Shown: positions 7,401 to 17,691, numbered from the stretch's first letter. The stretch is 64,000 nt of DNA from Lachnospiraceae bacterium (GCA_017448245.1 JAFSLV010000017.1:1-64000); one strand, 5' to 3'. Made by a program: numbers and translations. The notes: generated by a model from the letters alone, not told the origin.

Positions 7401-9892
7401 ATCACGATCTTGAGATCGTCCGCACGGGACACATCCGCCATCGTCACGGAGAATCTTCCGTCACTGCCGACGGTAAAGCTCTGCGTGGAGATATGATTGG
7501 ACAGTATTCCCGTCAATCCGGACGGCGGCGTCGGCGACACGCGGCCCGTCACGGTTGCGCTGCCGTCGGTATTGTATGTCACATTGACATTGTTGATCGA
7601 ATAATTCGTCGCGGCGGATCCGCTTCCCGTTCCCGCATTATATCTCCGGAGCGCCCGTGCGATAGTCTCGACGCGTGTCTTTGCGGAGTAATCCGGATAA
7701 TAGGTAATCTTGCGAAGTGTCTCACTCTCATCATAGGTCCACCAGATCGCGAGCTGTACGGCGACGACGGCCTCTTCTCTGGAAATCGTACTATATCCGG
7801 TCTGACTTCTGAGATTGGCGGCCATCGTTTCGAGTGACACATACGGATAGGCCGTGGACATGATATTTCTCAGTATTGTTTTTTGACTGTTATTAAAACC
7901 GCTGTAATTCTCAAGCGCATATCGCGTGAGCGTGATATCGGAACCATTTGAACCGGCACCGTGCATGTTTAAAAACGGATTTGCGCAATACGCATCGATA
8001 AAGTTGGAGACGCCGGGAATGAACTGCACGATCTGATCCTGTCTCGTGACCTCTCCTTTTCCTCTCTGTTTATCATATGGAAGGTCCGTCAGCGGATCAT
8101 CCGGCGTGAGGGCGCCTCCGTGAGAGGCTATGACAAATAACTCCACCTTCTGATTTGTTTCGATATTATAACGGTCAATTCCCACATGATAATCGTAAAA
8201 GTGCACGAGATCCTGCCTGGTTCCGTCCGAGAACCTGACATCCTTTACCTCATGACGCACGCGCCATACGCCGTCCGGAAGCATGCTCCCCTGTTCCTTG
8301 ACGGTGATCTGTGCGCGCCGGTAGGACGTGCCGCCGACAACGGAGACCGTCAGTGTCATATTGGCGGTGCCGTTTGTAAATACGGGCTTCGTCCGGATAT
8401 AGCCGAGCAGGCTGATATTGCCGGAAAACTCGTTGTATCCGGTGCCGATTGACTCATAGGTAATGCGCAGGATGTAAGCTCCCTGTGCGTTCTGATAGAC
8501 CTGTTTGCGGATCACATTGCCGAGCGTATCGGTACCGAGCGTATCAAACGGTGTAATGACAAGACTCTCCGGCAATGCGATCTCAAAATAGTCACCGCTT
8601 GAAAGAAATGCGGAAAGATCCTTCCAGGACCACGCGATATCGAGCGTCAGCGGATCCTCCGCGCCCACGCTCACGCCCGTGCCGTTTACGACACCGTTCA
8701 CGGCAAAGGAATCGATCCGGACGTCTTTGATCTGTCCGAGTTTCTTTTCGATCACGGTGATCTGACGGCTGTTATATACCGTCTTTCCCGACCCGTAAGC
8801 GGTAATGGCAGGCGTAAAGGTGCCTGTCTGTTCAAAATAGACTCCCTCGAAACGGATGGCAGACCACTGGATCGCATCCTGCAATGCCGGCGTCGTCAGC
8901 ATCCCCGCGGCATTGGCCCTGACACCCGCCGCCGTAAAGACGATTCTCAGCACATAGGCGCCGTAGGTATCACTGTAGGAGACCTCGTAGTCTGCAAGGG
9001 ATGTTCCCGCAGGCAGCACCTCACCGCCGAAAATACGGGTATCCTCCAACAATCTGTATGAACCGTCGCGGAACTGGTCCGCGCCAAAATTGATCTGGGA
9101 GGGCAGTACGACATCCAGATAATCACCCGCCGCTTTGATCTGCGTGGAATCGGTGACCTTCCAGCCAACCGTAACGATCAGCGCCTCGCTGGTCGTGGCA
9201 CGGCTGACCGGCAGTCCGCTCATATCCGTAATGCGGAGATCAAAGGGTTCCGCCGATGCGATCCGGTTATTCACCGGCAGCGTATAGGCGCGCGCCGGCA
9301 CCCTTGCAAGGCTCAACATCAGAGGAGCGGAGGAAACAACCCCCTCTTCATACCACGGATCCGTGGCGGGATCCGCAGGGAGATATCCTTCCGGAAGAGT
9401 CCCCGGATCCGGAACCGTATCGCCCGACTGGTCAAGAATCGTACCGTCTCCCTGCTCGACACCTCCGCCGAGACCTTCCGTCACCAGCGGAGTGGTGCTT
9501 CCGGTACCCGCTTCGTCCGTGCCGGTGCTCTCTGTTCCGCTGCCCGTACCCTGCAAGGGGGCACTCTCCGTCCCTTCCGGCATGGTCGTTGCGGCGCCCG
9601 TTCCGTCACCTGCCGTTTCCGTGCCTGTTCCGGAAGACGTCTCCGTCCGGCTACTCTCAAGAACTCCCGTGATATCGATATCGTTACCCGCGCCGTTTTG
9701 TACGTGATCGATCGTCTGCTCAAACTGCTGCTCTTCATTCTTGTCATTGAGCGCGACCGCCGCGTTCTGCAATGCATAAAACGTATTACACAACACAATA
9801 ACGGAAAGGACGATCGTCAGGATCTTCCATTTCCGTTTCACCCTGTGCGCGTTCAGTAGCCCTGTGATGCGCTGCTGGAGCTTGTTTTGCAT
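4469..9892 (-). CDS. Thioester-domain pilus tip adhesin, LPEAG-anchored
   Basis: Large surface adhesin likely to sit at the pilus tip. An atypical long signal/anchor covers about residues 20-48, followed by a Thr/Gly/Glu-rich linker to about 165. Two related adhesin-like domains come next (each with a GDY-x-(I/V)-x-LP strand), then a thioester domain: Cys636 in DAYCANP and Gln713 in AVVAVQLAIWW match the paired Cys/Gln motifs known to form an internal Cys-Gln thioester. After about residue 900 come five Cna-B repeats, each opening with a V-x-K-x-W strand, and one SpaA-type domain (IIKEDKTDHSRLSGAEFTLY). The C-terminus has LPEAGG, a hydrophobic stretch and a basic tail. Thioester domains are known to attach covalently to host ligands; the host target here is unknown. 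Confidence 0.9.
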   Translation of the reverse strand: MQNKLQQRITGLLNAHRVKRKWKILTIVLSVIVLCNTFYALQNAAVALNDKNEEQQFEQTIDHVQNGAGNDIDITGVLESSRTETSSGTGTETAGDGTGAATTMPEGTESAPLQGTGSGTESTGTDEAGTGSTTPLVTEGLGGGVEQGDGTILDQSGDTVPDPGTLPEGYLPADPATDPWYEEGVVSSAPLMLSLARVPARAYTLPVNNRIASAEPFDLRITDMSGLPVSRATTSEALIVTVGWKVTDSTQIKAAGDYLDVVLPSQINFGADQFRDGSYRLLEDTRIFGGEVLPAGTSLADYEVSYSDTYGAYVLRIVFTAAGVRANAAGMLTTPALQDAIQWSAIRFEGVYFEQTGTFTPAITAYGSGKTVYNSRQITVIEKKLGQIKDVRIDSFAVNGVVNGTGVSVGAEDPLTLDIAWSWKDLSAFLSSGDYFEIALPESLVITPFDTLGTDTLGNVIRKQVYQNAQGAYILRITYESIGTGYNEFSGNISLLGYIRTKPVFTNGTANMTLTVSVVGGTSYRRAQITVKEQGSMLPDGVWRVRHEVKDVRFSDGTRQDLVHFYDYHVGIDRYNIETNQKVELFVIASHGGALTPDDPLTDLPYDKQRGKGEVTRQDQIVQFIPGVSNFIDAYCANPFLNMHGAGSNGSDITLTRYALENYSGFNNSQKTILRNIMSTAYPYVSLETMAANLRSQTGYSTISREEAVVAVQLAIWWTYDESETLRKITYYPDYSAKTRVETIARALRRYNAGTGSGSAATNYSINNVNVTYNTDGSATVTGRVSPTPPSGLTGILSNHISTQSFTVGSDGRFSVTMADVSRADDLKIVISGYVTGAGAVKVWIFDPGHNQQPMIAAECGSYPIRIEWEKPGSGEVSRNIRIVKRWVDAEGNTMTTLPNQPVTVSLYRRVVVNGTEYAEKVETVTLRRGGQFGDYTWTISQLPVKDANGNVYDYYITEDSAPAGYTFVGIETDVADGGQTIIYTAVNREETTRVKVEKEWEGVADPAGYAVRVQLFVIVNGREVPVYLDKNPTDRNSYTIENGIRTLHGPYYFENAADRYPVIVYLNSKPDEGLSYIFDGLPVRLDGRRLQYVVREISAGPAGHADRWTVTRDQSTGTDWAGSFKVSYTPASAAPDMDAPLPTVTIKNAIEDTGITVVKEWTTLPENVKALSATVVLCKLVKQDGKDALVAVPLYVNVADTILDTSGDVIVGSAYATEKLPGYTKAEWVLAGANTQGIHNNSWRVTYRGLPKYEADGVTIARYTFVETGYSVLENGTVRAYQVEEGATGPVTIAYQQADMDAEQPSVTITNTYDRTRVIVTKAWEGLTEAQKENYRVVAGLFKYDPSGRGGQGAKWPVYVRTDSIRTEVNAQGLVYTGTYSIEDLSQRPHPEYSEVTVELSADNNWTALFEDLPKYEADGKTPVQYIVRELAVYDKDGNDVTQSFNLRYAQYTKVMGDRQTYAWATEAQEGDGTARVDITNTITNGTITVEKKWLNFDGTGWFWATPAWIEVKLTAKRNGAEIADNSDFWKGITQLVRLDETNGWSYTWENILEEKGVTYYIEEIAVVYNRNGREIRIDAKDYTGFIGPDGPVEVVKKNGGGFEITGLENRRETTELIIIKEDKTDHSRLSGAEFTLYRIEEGVEVFVGTFKTGTDTSLPQGYQEGVVLVDGKNHEGLLFGYHYKLVETKAPEGYVDPLNNAPYIIFTMNGSGTPYDPSDDWIEVLGSNENNDAVWETANDKTLGIRWLRVENTPSGYILPEAGGFGTHPYTTGGMSVMMATLLMYGTYRFMYKKEKGGRKNQRHT

Positions 9893-9924
9893 GCCGTGGA
9901 TAACTCCCCTCTGCTCTTCTTTTT

Positions 9925-10476
9925 TTATTCCCCTAAAGGCCAGATCCGAAACAGCAGCTTTCCTATGATCTGCTCGCCGGTGACGGCCCCTATTTCAAAA
10001 GATCTCGAATCGATCGAATCCTTTCTGTTGTCTCCCAGTACAAAATATCTCTTTTCGGGCACCTGGTAGGGATACTCGATATCCGTATAATCGCCCCTGT
10101 CCTTATACGAGAGGTACGGCTCCTCGAGCATCACACCGTTGACATAGACATTGCCGTCCTCATCGATATCGATCATGTCGCCCGGACTCCCGACGACGCG
10201 TTTGAGCAGGATGCTCGGTCCGTAGTAAAAAGCGATCACGTCGCCCGGATCAAACTGCCTCGTGCGCATCGCCACCACGAGGTCTCCCTCGTTGAGGTTG
10301 GGGGACATCGAATCTCCCCTGACACGCAGCACCCTGACAAAATAGACAGCGATCAGGGTCGATGCCGCGGCGACCAGGATCAGGATGGCGATCGTGCTGC
10401 GCAGTGCCCGGCTGTACCGCTTGCGGTCCGTTTCGCGCTTCAGCTCCTCTTTGAGCTGGACGCTGGTCGGTCTCAC
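9925..10476 (-). CDS. lepB: Signal peptidase I of the pilus operon
   Basis: Membrane-bound leader peptidase that removes signal peptides, here presumably from the pilins. It has one N-terminal membrane helix (about 27-50). The catalytic Ser56 (RGDSMSP) and the general-base Lys92 (ILLKRVVGSPGD) are both present, followed by the conserved GDNRxxSxDSR box. The full Ser/Lys dyad argues for an active enzyme, unlike the degenerate signal-peptidase-like chaperones of some pilus loci. The gene overlaps the upstream coiled-coil gene by 4 bases (ATGA) and precedes the tip adhesin by 32 bases. Confidence 0.95.
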   Translation of the reverse strand: MRPTSVQLKEELKRETDRKRYSRALRSTIAILILVAAASTLIAVYFVRVLRVRGDSMSPNLNEGDLVVAMRTRQFDPGDVIAFYYGPSILLKRVVGSPGDMIDIDEDGNVYVNGVMLEEPYLSYKDRGDYTDIEYPYQVPEKRYFVLGDNRKDSIDSRSFEIGAVTGEQIIGKLLFRIWPLGE

Positions 10477-11372
10477 TGTCCGCCTCCCCTGCGCTGCATC
10501 TGCATGAGCATCTCGATGGCGGTCATAGGACGCGCTCCCGCTTCTTCTGTCTGCGGTGTGCCGTACGCGGGCGCTTGCGTCATCTGCGCCTGAGCGGCCT
10601 CCGCTTCCTGTATCTCATCGTCCCCGAGGAGCTCGTCTAACAGCGCATCGACGTCGTCTGCCGCCCGCGCGGGCGCTGCTTGCGGCACTTCTTCCGCCGC
10701 TGTCTCCGCGGGCGCTGCCTCCGGCGCTTCTTCCGCTGCCTCCGGCGCGCTCAGCTCCTGCGTCTCCTCAGGCCCGCCCCCGTATTCTTCGACTTCATCT
10801 CCGGGTGCATCGGGTGCGACAGGCTCGTCCTGCTCTTCCGTCTCCGCAGGCTCGCCCTCGTATTCTTCAACTTCATCCTCAAGTGCGTCGAGTGCGACAA
10901 GCTCGTCCTGCTCTTCTTCCGGCACTTCCGTGACCGCTTCCGGTGCGTTCACTTCCTCTGCTGCCGGCGCGGGTACTTCCTCTGCCGCCGGTGCCTTCAC
11001 TTCCTCTGCTGCCGGCGCGGGTACTTCCTCTGCCTCCGCCGGTGCCGAAACGATCTCTCCGGCTGCTGTCGCCGGTTTTGCTTCATGCCCTCCGGCCTGT
11101 GCCCGTATCCTGCTTGCGCTCTGCTGCGCGTCGGCGATGATCTGCTGTGCGATCTGCTGCGCTTCCTTGAGGAATCCGCTCGCCGCTTCGCTCGCGGAAC
11201 GCAGCACCTCTTCCGTTTCCTCCGGGGCCGCGCCGTCCCGGTCCCCGGGCATGATGCCTTTTTCTTTTATCTCCGCCAGTTCCGCGGTGAGTCTTTCATT
11301 CTCTTCCGTTACTTCTACCAGCAAACCGAGCAGTTCCGCACGACTCAGCTTGCGTAATTCTTTGTCCGTCAT
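10473..11372 (-). CDS. Acidic coiled-coil protein of unknown function, first gene of the pilus operon
   Basis: I do not recognise a defined function. The ATG ending at 11372 was chosen because GGAG lies 11 bases before it; upstream in-frame codons have no ribosome site. No signal peptide or membrane helix is visible, so the 299-residue product should be cytoplasmic. An N-terminal helical segment (MTDKELRKLSRAELL, then a Glu-rich coil) is followed by a Gln/Ala-rich helix, a long Ala/Pro/Glu-rich disordered middle and a short helical C-terminus ending in a QMQRRGGGQ tail. The middle holds two imperfect copies of a roughly 31-residue unit (EEQDE...DEVEEY) and runs of APAAEEV. It overlaps the signal peptidase gene by 4 bases, suggesting a coupled role in pilus export or regulation. 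Confidence 0.75.
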   Translation of the reverse strand: MTDKELRKLSRAELLGLLVEVTEENERLTAELAEIKEKGIMPGDRDGAAPEETEEVLRSASEAASGFLKEAQQIAQQIIADAQQSASRIRAQAGGHEAKPATAAGEIVSAPAEAEEVPAPAAEEVKAPAAEEVPAPAAEEVNAPEAVTEVPEEEQDELVALDALEDEVEEYEGEPAETEEQDEPVAPDAPGDEVEEYGGGPEETQELSAPEAAEEAPEAAPAETAAEEVPQAAPARAADDVDALLDELLGDDEIQEAEAAQAQMTQAPAYGTPQTEEAGARPMTAIEMLMQMQRRGGGQ

Positions 11373-11465
11373 GCCGGCACTTACTCCATTTTTGCTGTTT
11401 TCGGGGACTCTGTGCGCCCGTGCGCCCATCCACCATATCTGGTATATGTCCCCTCTTCGGGGTAC

Positions 11466-11494
11466 ATTATAACAGAATTCCTATCATACAATCG
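11466..11494 (-). promoter_or_regulatory. Promoter of the pilus operon
   Basis: On the minus strand a perfect TATAAT (11466-11471) with an upstream TG is spaced 17 bases from a weak -35, CGATTG (11489-11494), preceded by ATATGAT. The same arrangement (ATATGATCGATT, 17 bases, TGN-TATAMT) occurs before the gene at 22336. The leader to the start codon would be about 87 bases. The interval 11373-11764 otherwise holds only leader sequence for the two divergent genes. Confidence 0.65.
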
Positions 11495-11764
11495 ATCATA
11501 TCCGGGGTGAATTTTTGATTTTTTTTGGAATTCCCCTCCCCCTTCGCACCGTTCTACCATCGGTAGCGGATTATGATCGTAACATATCTTTGCGGGCGTG
11601 GGAAGGGGGTTGATTAAAGTATCATTAGATAAGCTTAAAAAACTTTGTTTTTAAAAAATTTGAGAGGTCTTATGTGCACAGAGTCACAGACAGGGATGGC
11701 GTGACAGGAGGGGAGTGTGGTACAATTCATAGGTGCAAATTACGAAGCCATACGGAGGACGATT

Positions 11765-13392
<1,628 letters not shown>

Positions 13393-13396
<4 letters not shown>

Positions 13397-13878
13397 CGGT
13401 ATCCGAACTCGAGCACCCAGTAATCCGTTTCACCGTAGTGATATCTCGCAATGCCGACCGTCCTGTAATATCCGTCCACGATCAGATCCTTGTGGGAAGG
13501 GCTGTCCATCCACATCTGCACGATGTCGTCGGCCTCGTGGTTGATCTGCGTCTTGAGGAGATTTTCGCCGTACTGCAGCGAGGCGTTGATCGTATACCAC
13601 TGGCTGCCGTCGGGCCTCGTGTGTGAGAAGTAAGTGCTGATCTCCGTCGAGCGGATCGCGGCGCATCTCGTCAGCTCGTCGCTCATCGCGAGGTCCGCGC
13701 ATCCGTAATCTTCGCGGATGTCATTGAGTTCATCCAGAATATCCTGTGCCGTCGCCTGATGTGTTCTTGCCAGTGCTCTCGCCTGGGACTCCATCCGGAC
13801 AGTGGTAAACGCTGTGAGGATTATAAGGAGTGCGGTGGTCGCACAGATGGCTTTTCTTATGAAGGAATGCTGCTTCAT
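13393..13878 (-). CDS. Secreted CAP/SCP-domain protein
   Basis: Small exported protein with a CAP (cysteine-rich secretory/SCP-like) fold. An N-terminal hydrophobic segment (about 8-25) serves as signal or anchor. The CAP core follows: NDIREDYGCADLAMSDELTRCAAIRS, FSHTRPDGS with the conserved His, YGENLLK, WMDSPSHKDLIV and a final TVGIARY...YWVLEFGY strand. Bacterial CAP proteins often act in the envelope, but their reactions are largely undefined. The start has AAGGAGGT 8 bases upstream. The 3' end overlaps the ABC-F gene stop by 4 bases (convergent), and no separate terminator is visible between them. Confidence 0.9.
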
Positions 13879-14046
13879 TTGATTATACCTCCTTATAAAT
13901 TCTTGTCTTCATCAGAATCACTTTTGCGTTATGTGATCCTGTTCACAATTTATATCGATCATATTTTTTTGGATTTTAGTGAGATAATATGATATTTTTG
14001 ATTATTTTGAAAATCTCACCCGTTTAATCAGAAAAAACGGCCGCAG

Positions 14047-14078
14047 AAAAAAAATCCGGGTGACAAGTCACCCGGATT
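14047..14078 (-). terminator. Rho-independent terminator of the thl-crt-hbd operon
   Basis: AATCCGGGTGAC pairs perfectly with GTCACCCGGATT around a 2-base loop, and on the minus strand it runs into eight T residues. It lies 34 bases after the hbd stop. The hairpin excludes bcd or etf genes from the same transcript on this side. Confidence 0.93.
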
Positions 14079-14111
14079 GTGAAAAACGTATGTTTGCTTT
14101 ACGCGATGAAC

Positions 14112-14987
14112 TTATTTCTGGTCGGTCGGTACCTTGCCGCCGTCGGCGTAATTGTAGAAGCCGATGCCGGTCTTCATGCCGAGCTTGCCCGCACGGACCA
14201 TCTTGCGCAGGAGCGGCGCGGGACGGTACTTGTCGTCGCCCGTCTCCTTATGCAGTACCTCCATGATGGCCAGCACGACATCGAGGCCGATCAGATCGGA
14301 GAGCTCGAGCGGCCCCATCGGATGGTTGCAGCCGAGCTTCATGGCCGCGTCGATGCCCGCGATATTGGCGACGCCCTCGCTGTAGACAAAGATCCCCTCG
14401 TTGCACAGCGGCACCAGGATGCGGTTGACGACAAAGCCAGCGGACTCGTTGACCTCGACCGGGGTCTTGCCGATCTTTTCAGAGATCGAGACGATCTCTT
14501 TGGTGATCTCTTCCGGCGTATTGAGGCCCGCGATGACCTCGACGAGCTTCATGACGGGTGCCGGGTTAAAGAAGTGCATGCCGACGACCGGATGCTTTAA
14601 GCCCGCCCCGATCTCCGTGATGGAGAGCGAGGAGGTGTTGGTCGCATAGATGCACTTGTCGTTCTTGACGATGTTTTCCTGGAGATTCTTGAAGGTCTCC
14701 TTCTTGATCTCCATGTTTTCGATCGCCGCTTCGACGATCAGGTCCGCGTCCGTGCAGATGTCCGCCAGACCCGTCTTGATCTTGGCATCGATCGCATCCG
14801 CGGCGCCCTGCTCCATCTTACCCTTGGAGACCATCTTGTCGAGGCCCTTTTTGATCTTGGCCTTACCGCCGTCCGCAAATTCCTGCTTGATATCGGTGAG
14901 ATATACCGTATCCACAAAGTCCGCCTGGGCAAAAACCTGCGCGATGCCGGATCCCATGGCGCCCGCGCCGATGACTGCTACTTTCAT
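14112..14987 (-). CDS. hbd: 3-hydroxybutyryl-CoA dehydrogenase
   Basis: Cytoplasmic enzyme that reduces acetoacetyl-CoA to 3-hydroxybutyryl-CoA with NAD(P)H, or the reverse. The dinucleotide-binding loop is GAGAMGSG (7-14), the catalytic His lies in [16 protein letters not shown], and the C-terminal dimer domain has [11 protein letters not shown] and [24 protein letters not shown]. At 291 residues it is slightly longer than the usual 280-285. It is the last gene of a thl-crt-hbd run, 45 bases after crt, and is followed by a strong terminator. With its neighbours it supports butyrate (C4) formation; butyryl-CoA dehydrogenase and electron-transfer flavoprotein genes must lie elsewhere. Confidence 0.97.
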   Translation of the reverse strand: MKVAVIGAGAMGSGIAQVFAQADFVDTVYLTDIKQEFADGGKAKIKKGLDKMVSKGKMEQGAADAIDAKIKTGLADICTDADLIVEAAIENMEIKKETFKNLQENIVKNDKCIYATNTSSLSITEIGAGLKHPVVGMHFFNPAPVMKLVEVIAGLNTPEEITKEIVSISEKIGKTPVEVNESAGFVVNRILVPLCNEGIFVYSEGVANIAGIDAAMKLGCNHPMGPLELSDLIGLDVVLAIMEVLHKETGDDKYRPAPLLRKMVRAGKLGMKTGIGFYNYADGGKVPTDQK

Positions 14988-15032
14988 ATCGTGTCCTCCT
15001 TCGTTTCCGCATGCCCACAGGCACGGGTTTCA

Positions 15033-15809
15033 TCAGTTGTTGGTAAAGGTCTTTTCCTTGCGCTTCTCGAGGAAGGCGCCCATGCCCTCCTTCTGGTCAT
15101 GCGTCTCAAAGCAGTCGCCAAAGATCCTGGCCTCGAGGGCGATCGCCGCATCCATGTCGAGCTCGAGTCCTTCATTCACGGCCTTCTTGCAGGCACGCAC
15201 GGCGATCGGCGCGTTCTGCGCGATGCCGGAGGCGATCTTTTCGACCGTTGCCATGAGCTCCGCCTGCGGCACGACCTGATTGACGAGGCCGATGCGCAGC
15301 GCTTCGTTCGCCTTGATATTGCGTGCGGTATACATCAGCTGTTTGGCCATACCGGGGCCGACCAGACGTGCGAGCCGCTGCGTGCCGCCAAAGCCCGGCG
15401 TGATGCCGAGGCCAGATTCCGGCTGTCCGAACATCGCATTGTCGGAGCAGATCCTGAAATCACATGCCATCGAGATCTCGCAGCCGCCGCCCAGGGCAAA
15501 ACCGTTGACCGCCGCGATCACAGGGATCGGGAAGGTCTCGATCTTTCGGAAGATGTCATTTCCCTTCTTGCCGAAGGCCTCTCCTCCCTTTTTGTCGAGA
15601 TCGCTCATCTCGCCGATGTCCGCCCCCGCGACAAAGGATTTGTCGCCCGCGCCCGTCAGGATCAGGCAGCGGATCGCGCCCTGGTCGACGCCGTCAAAGA
15701 CGGCGTCGAGCGCTTCGAGCACGGCGGAGTTTAAGGCATTGAGCGCTTCGGGACGGTTGATCGTGATGATGCCGACCGCTCCCTTGACTTCATATTCTAC
15801 CAGTGCCAT
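15033..15809 (-). CDS. crt: 3-hydroxybutyryl-CoA dehydratase (crotonase)
   Basis: Cytoplasmic enoyl-CoA hydratase family enzyme that converts 3-hydroxybutyryl-CoA to crotonyl-CoA. The oxyanion-hole strand AGADIGEM, the first catalytic Glu in GGGCEISMACD and the second in FGQPESGLGITPGFGGTQRL are all present. The 258-residue length is standard. It sits between thl and hbd with gaps of about 50 and 45 bases, in the order of the pathway. Confidence 0.96.
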   Translation of the reverse strand: MALVEYEVKGAVGIITINRPEALNALNSAVLEALDAVFDGVDQGAIRCLILTGAGDKSFVAGADIGEMSDLDKKGGEAFGKKGNDIFRKIETFPIPVIAAVNGFALGGGCEISMACDFRICSDNAMFGQPESGLGITPGFGGTQRLARLVGPGMAKQLMYTARNIKANEALRIGLVNQVVPQAELMATVEKIASGIAQNAPIAVRACKKAVNEGLELDMDAAIALEARIFGDCFETHDQKEGMGAFLEKRKEKTFTNN

Positions 15810-15860
15810 AGATGTTCTCCTCCATGATAGGCAGGGATGACCCCTGCGGGTGTTTTTTGA

Positions 15861-17039
15861 TTATTCTCTCTCCACGGCCAGCGAGCAGCCCATGCCGCCG
15901 CCGATGCACAGCGTCGCGAGACCCTTCTTGGCGTCGCGTTTTTCCATCTCGTGCAGCAGCGTGACGAGGATACGGCAGCCGGATGCGCCGACCGGATGGC
16001 CCAGAGCGATGGCGCCGCCGTTGACATTGAGCTTGGCGGTATCAAAGCCTAAGTCCTTACCGACCGCAAGGGACTGCGCCGCAAAGGCTTCGTTGGCTTC
16101 GTACAGATCGAAGTCTTCGATCTTCATGCCGAGTCTCTCCATCAGTCTCTTCGTCGAAGCGATCGGGCCGACACCCATGATCTTGGGATCGACGCCGCCC
16201 AGGCATCCGCCCAGCCACGTCGCCATGGGCTTGATGCCGAGCTCCTTGGCCTTATCTTCGCTCATCACGACGACGGCCGCCGCACCGTCATTGATGCCGG
16301 ACGCGTTGGCCGCGGTCGTCACACCGCCTTCGTTGATCGCACGCAGGCCGCTGATGCCTTCCGCCGTCACTCCCGCACGCGGGAACTCGTCCTTGTCAAA
16401 GATCTTGGTCTCTTTTTTGACCTTGTATTCGACCGGCACGATCTCTTCCTTGAAGCGGTCCGCCTTCTGCGCGGCCTCCGCCTTGTTCTGCGAGGAAGCG
16501 GCAAATTCGTCGCACTGCTGCCTCGTGAGATTCCATTCCTTGGCGACATTGTCCGCGGTCTGGATCATGTGATAATCATTGTAGACATCCCACAGGGCAT
16601 CCTTGATCATCGTATCGATCAGTTTGCCGTTATTCATACGGTAGCCGTAACGCGCTTTCTCCAGGGCAAACGGGGCCATGGACATATTTTCCATACCGCC
16701 CGCGACCATGATGTCCGCGCCGCCCGCGATGATTTTTTCCGCCGCCATGTTGACGGCATTGAGACCGGAACCGCAGACCACGTTGATCGTCTGTGCCGGG
16801 ACCTCGACGGGAAGACCGGCCTTGAGGGCCGCCTGTCTGCCGACGTTCTGTCCCTGGGACGCCTGGATGACGCAGCCCATCAGGACTTCGTCGACCTGCT
16901 CGGGTTTGAGGCCCGCTCTTTCGATCGCCGCTTTGATGACGACCGCGCCCAGTTCCGGTGCGGGGGTGTTGGAGAGTGTGCCGCCGAAGCTGCCGATTGC
17001 GGTTCTGCATGCACTTGCAATGACTACCTTTTTAGACAT
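15861..17039 (-). CDS. thl: Acetyl-CoA acetyltransferase (thiolase)
   Basis: Cytoplasmic biosynthetic thiolase that condenses two acetyl-CoA to acetoacetyl-CoA. The nucleophilic Cys is in NVVCGSGLNAV, the conserved His in ALGHPVGASG, and the second catalytic Cys in LCIGGGMGCS near the end. It has 392 residues, as usual. It is the first gene of the thl-crt-hbd operon. The ATG has AGGAGG close upstream, and the leader contains a perfect 10-bp inverted repeat. Confidence 0.97.
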   Translation of the reverse strand: MSKKVVIASACRTAIGSFGGTLSNTPAPELGAVVIKAAIERAGLKPEQVDEVLMGCVIQASQGQNVGRQAALKAGLPVEVPAQTINVVCGSGLNAVNMAAEKIIAGGADIMVAGGMENMSMAPFALEKARYGYRMNNGKLIDTMIKDALWDVYNDYHMIQTADNVAKEWNLTRQQCDEFAASSQNKAEAAQKADRFKEEIVPVEYKVKKETKIFDKDEFPRAGVTAEGISGLRAINEGGVTTAANASGINDGAAAVVVMSEDKAKELGIKPMATWLGGCLGGVDPKIMGVGPIASTKRLMERLGMKIEDFDLYEANEAFAAQSLAVGKDLGFDTAKLNVNGGAIALGHPVGASGCRILVTLLHEMEKRDAKKGLATLCIGGGMGCSLAVERE

Positions 17040-17071
17040 AGATTCCTCCTTTTGAGAGCGCCTTCCGTGGA

Positions 17072-17125
17072 ATGACGCGCGCGCCGCGCTCCAAGAAAAA
17101 CGTCGCGCGTCATAGCATTACTATA
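17072..17125 (-). promoter_or_regulatory. thl operon leader: -10 box and 10-bp inverted repeat
   Basis: TATAGT (minus strand, 17120-17125) is a plausible -10 with no good -35. Starting about where the transcript would begin, ATGACGCGCG (17072-17081) and its exact complement (17104-17113) can form a stem with a 22-base loop at the 5' end of the mRNA. It does not resemble the Rex operator (TTGTTAA-type) expected for C4 genes. It may be a 5' stabilising stem or an operator. Confidence 0.45.
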
Positions 17126-17127
17126 GA

Positions 17128-17153
17128 AGAAAAACGTCCGTACACCGCAGACG
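17128..17153 (-). terminator. Probable terminator of hpf
   Basis: On the minus strand CGTCTG pairs with CGGACG (one G-T pair) around a 7-base loop and runs into TTTTTC, directly after the hpf stop. It is short but well placed. Confidence 0.6.
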
Positions 17154-17160
17154 CATTTTC

Positions 17161-17691
17161 TCAGTTGTCGGGCTCGAGCAGACCGTAGGTGCCGCCCTTG
17201 CGCTTGTAGACGACGTTGATCTCGTCGGTCTCCGCATTGACAAAGACATAGAAGCCGTGGCTCAAAAGCTCCATCTGGACGCAGGCGTCCTCCGGATACA
17301 GCGGCTTGATGTCAAAGCGTTTGACGCGCTCGATCCTGACCTCGTCGTCATCCGTATAATCTTTTTCCAGGAATTCTCTTTTGAAATTGGTCTTGGCTTC
17401 CTGATGCTTGTCGATCAGCTTGCTCTTGTACTTTTTGAGCTGACGCTCGATAATCTCCTCCACCAGATCGATGGAGACGTACATGTCGTTGGAAACCTGT
17501 TCGGAGCGGATGATCTTTCCCTTGAGCGGAATCGTAACCTCGATCTTGTGACGCTCCTTGTCGACGCTTAAGACCACATTGACATTGGTATCGGCCGTGA
17601 AATACTTTTCCAGCTTGCCGATCTTGTCCTCGACCGCCTGTCTGAGACCGTTGGTGACGTCGACATTCTTACCCACAATCGTGATATTCAT
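17161..17691 (-). CDS. hpf: Ribosome hibernation promoting factor, long form
   Basis: Binds the 30S subunit and, in the long form, dimerises ribosomes into inactive 100S particles during slow growth. The ATG ending at 17691 has AGGAGGAG just upstream; the longer reading frame has no ribosome site. The N-terminal S30AE domain (MNITIVGKNVDVTNGLRQAVEDKI) is followed by a Lys/Asp-rich linker and the C-terminal dimerisation domain (VKRFDIKPLYPEDACVQMELLSHGFYVFVNAET). Length 176 residues fits the long form. It is a single gene: a terminator follows, and a probable TG-extended -10 (TATACT, minus strand of 17827-17832) lies about 135 bases upstream. Confidence 0.95.
   Translation of the reverse strand: MNITIVGKNVDVTNGLRQAVEDKIGKLEKYFTADTNVNVVLSVDKERHKIEVTIPLKGKIIRSEQVSNDMYVSIDLVEEIIERQLKKYKSKLIDKHQEAKTNFKREFLEKDYTDDDEVRIERVKRFDIKPLYPEDACVQMELLSHGFYVFVNAETDEINVVYKRKGGTYGLLEPDN

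Noticed and set aside
6173-7837. 554-codon plus-strand frame and other long frames opposite the tip adhesin and pilins (also 4841-6166, 2733-4244)
   Set aside because: They have no ribosome sites or recognisable domains and overlap fully with convincing genes on the other strand.
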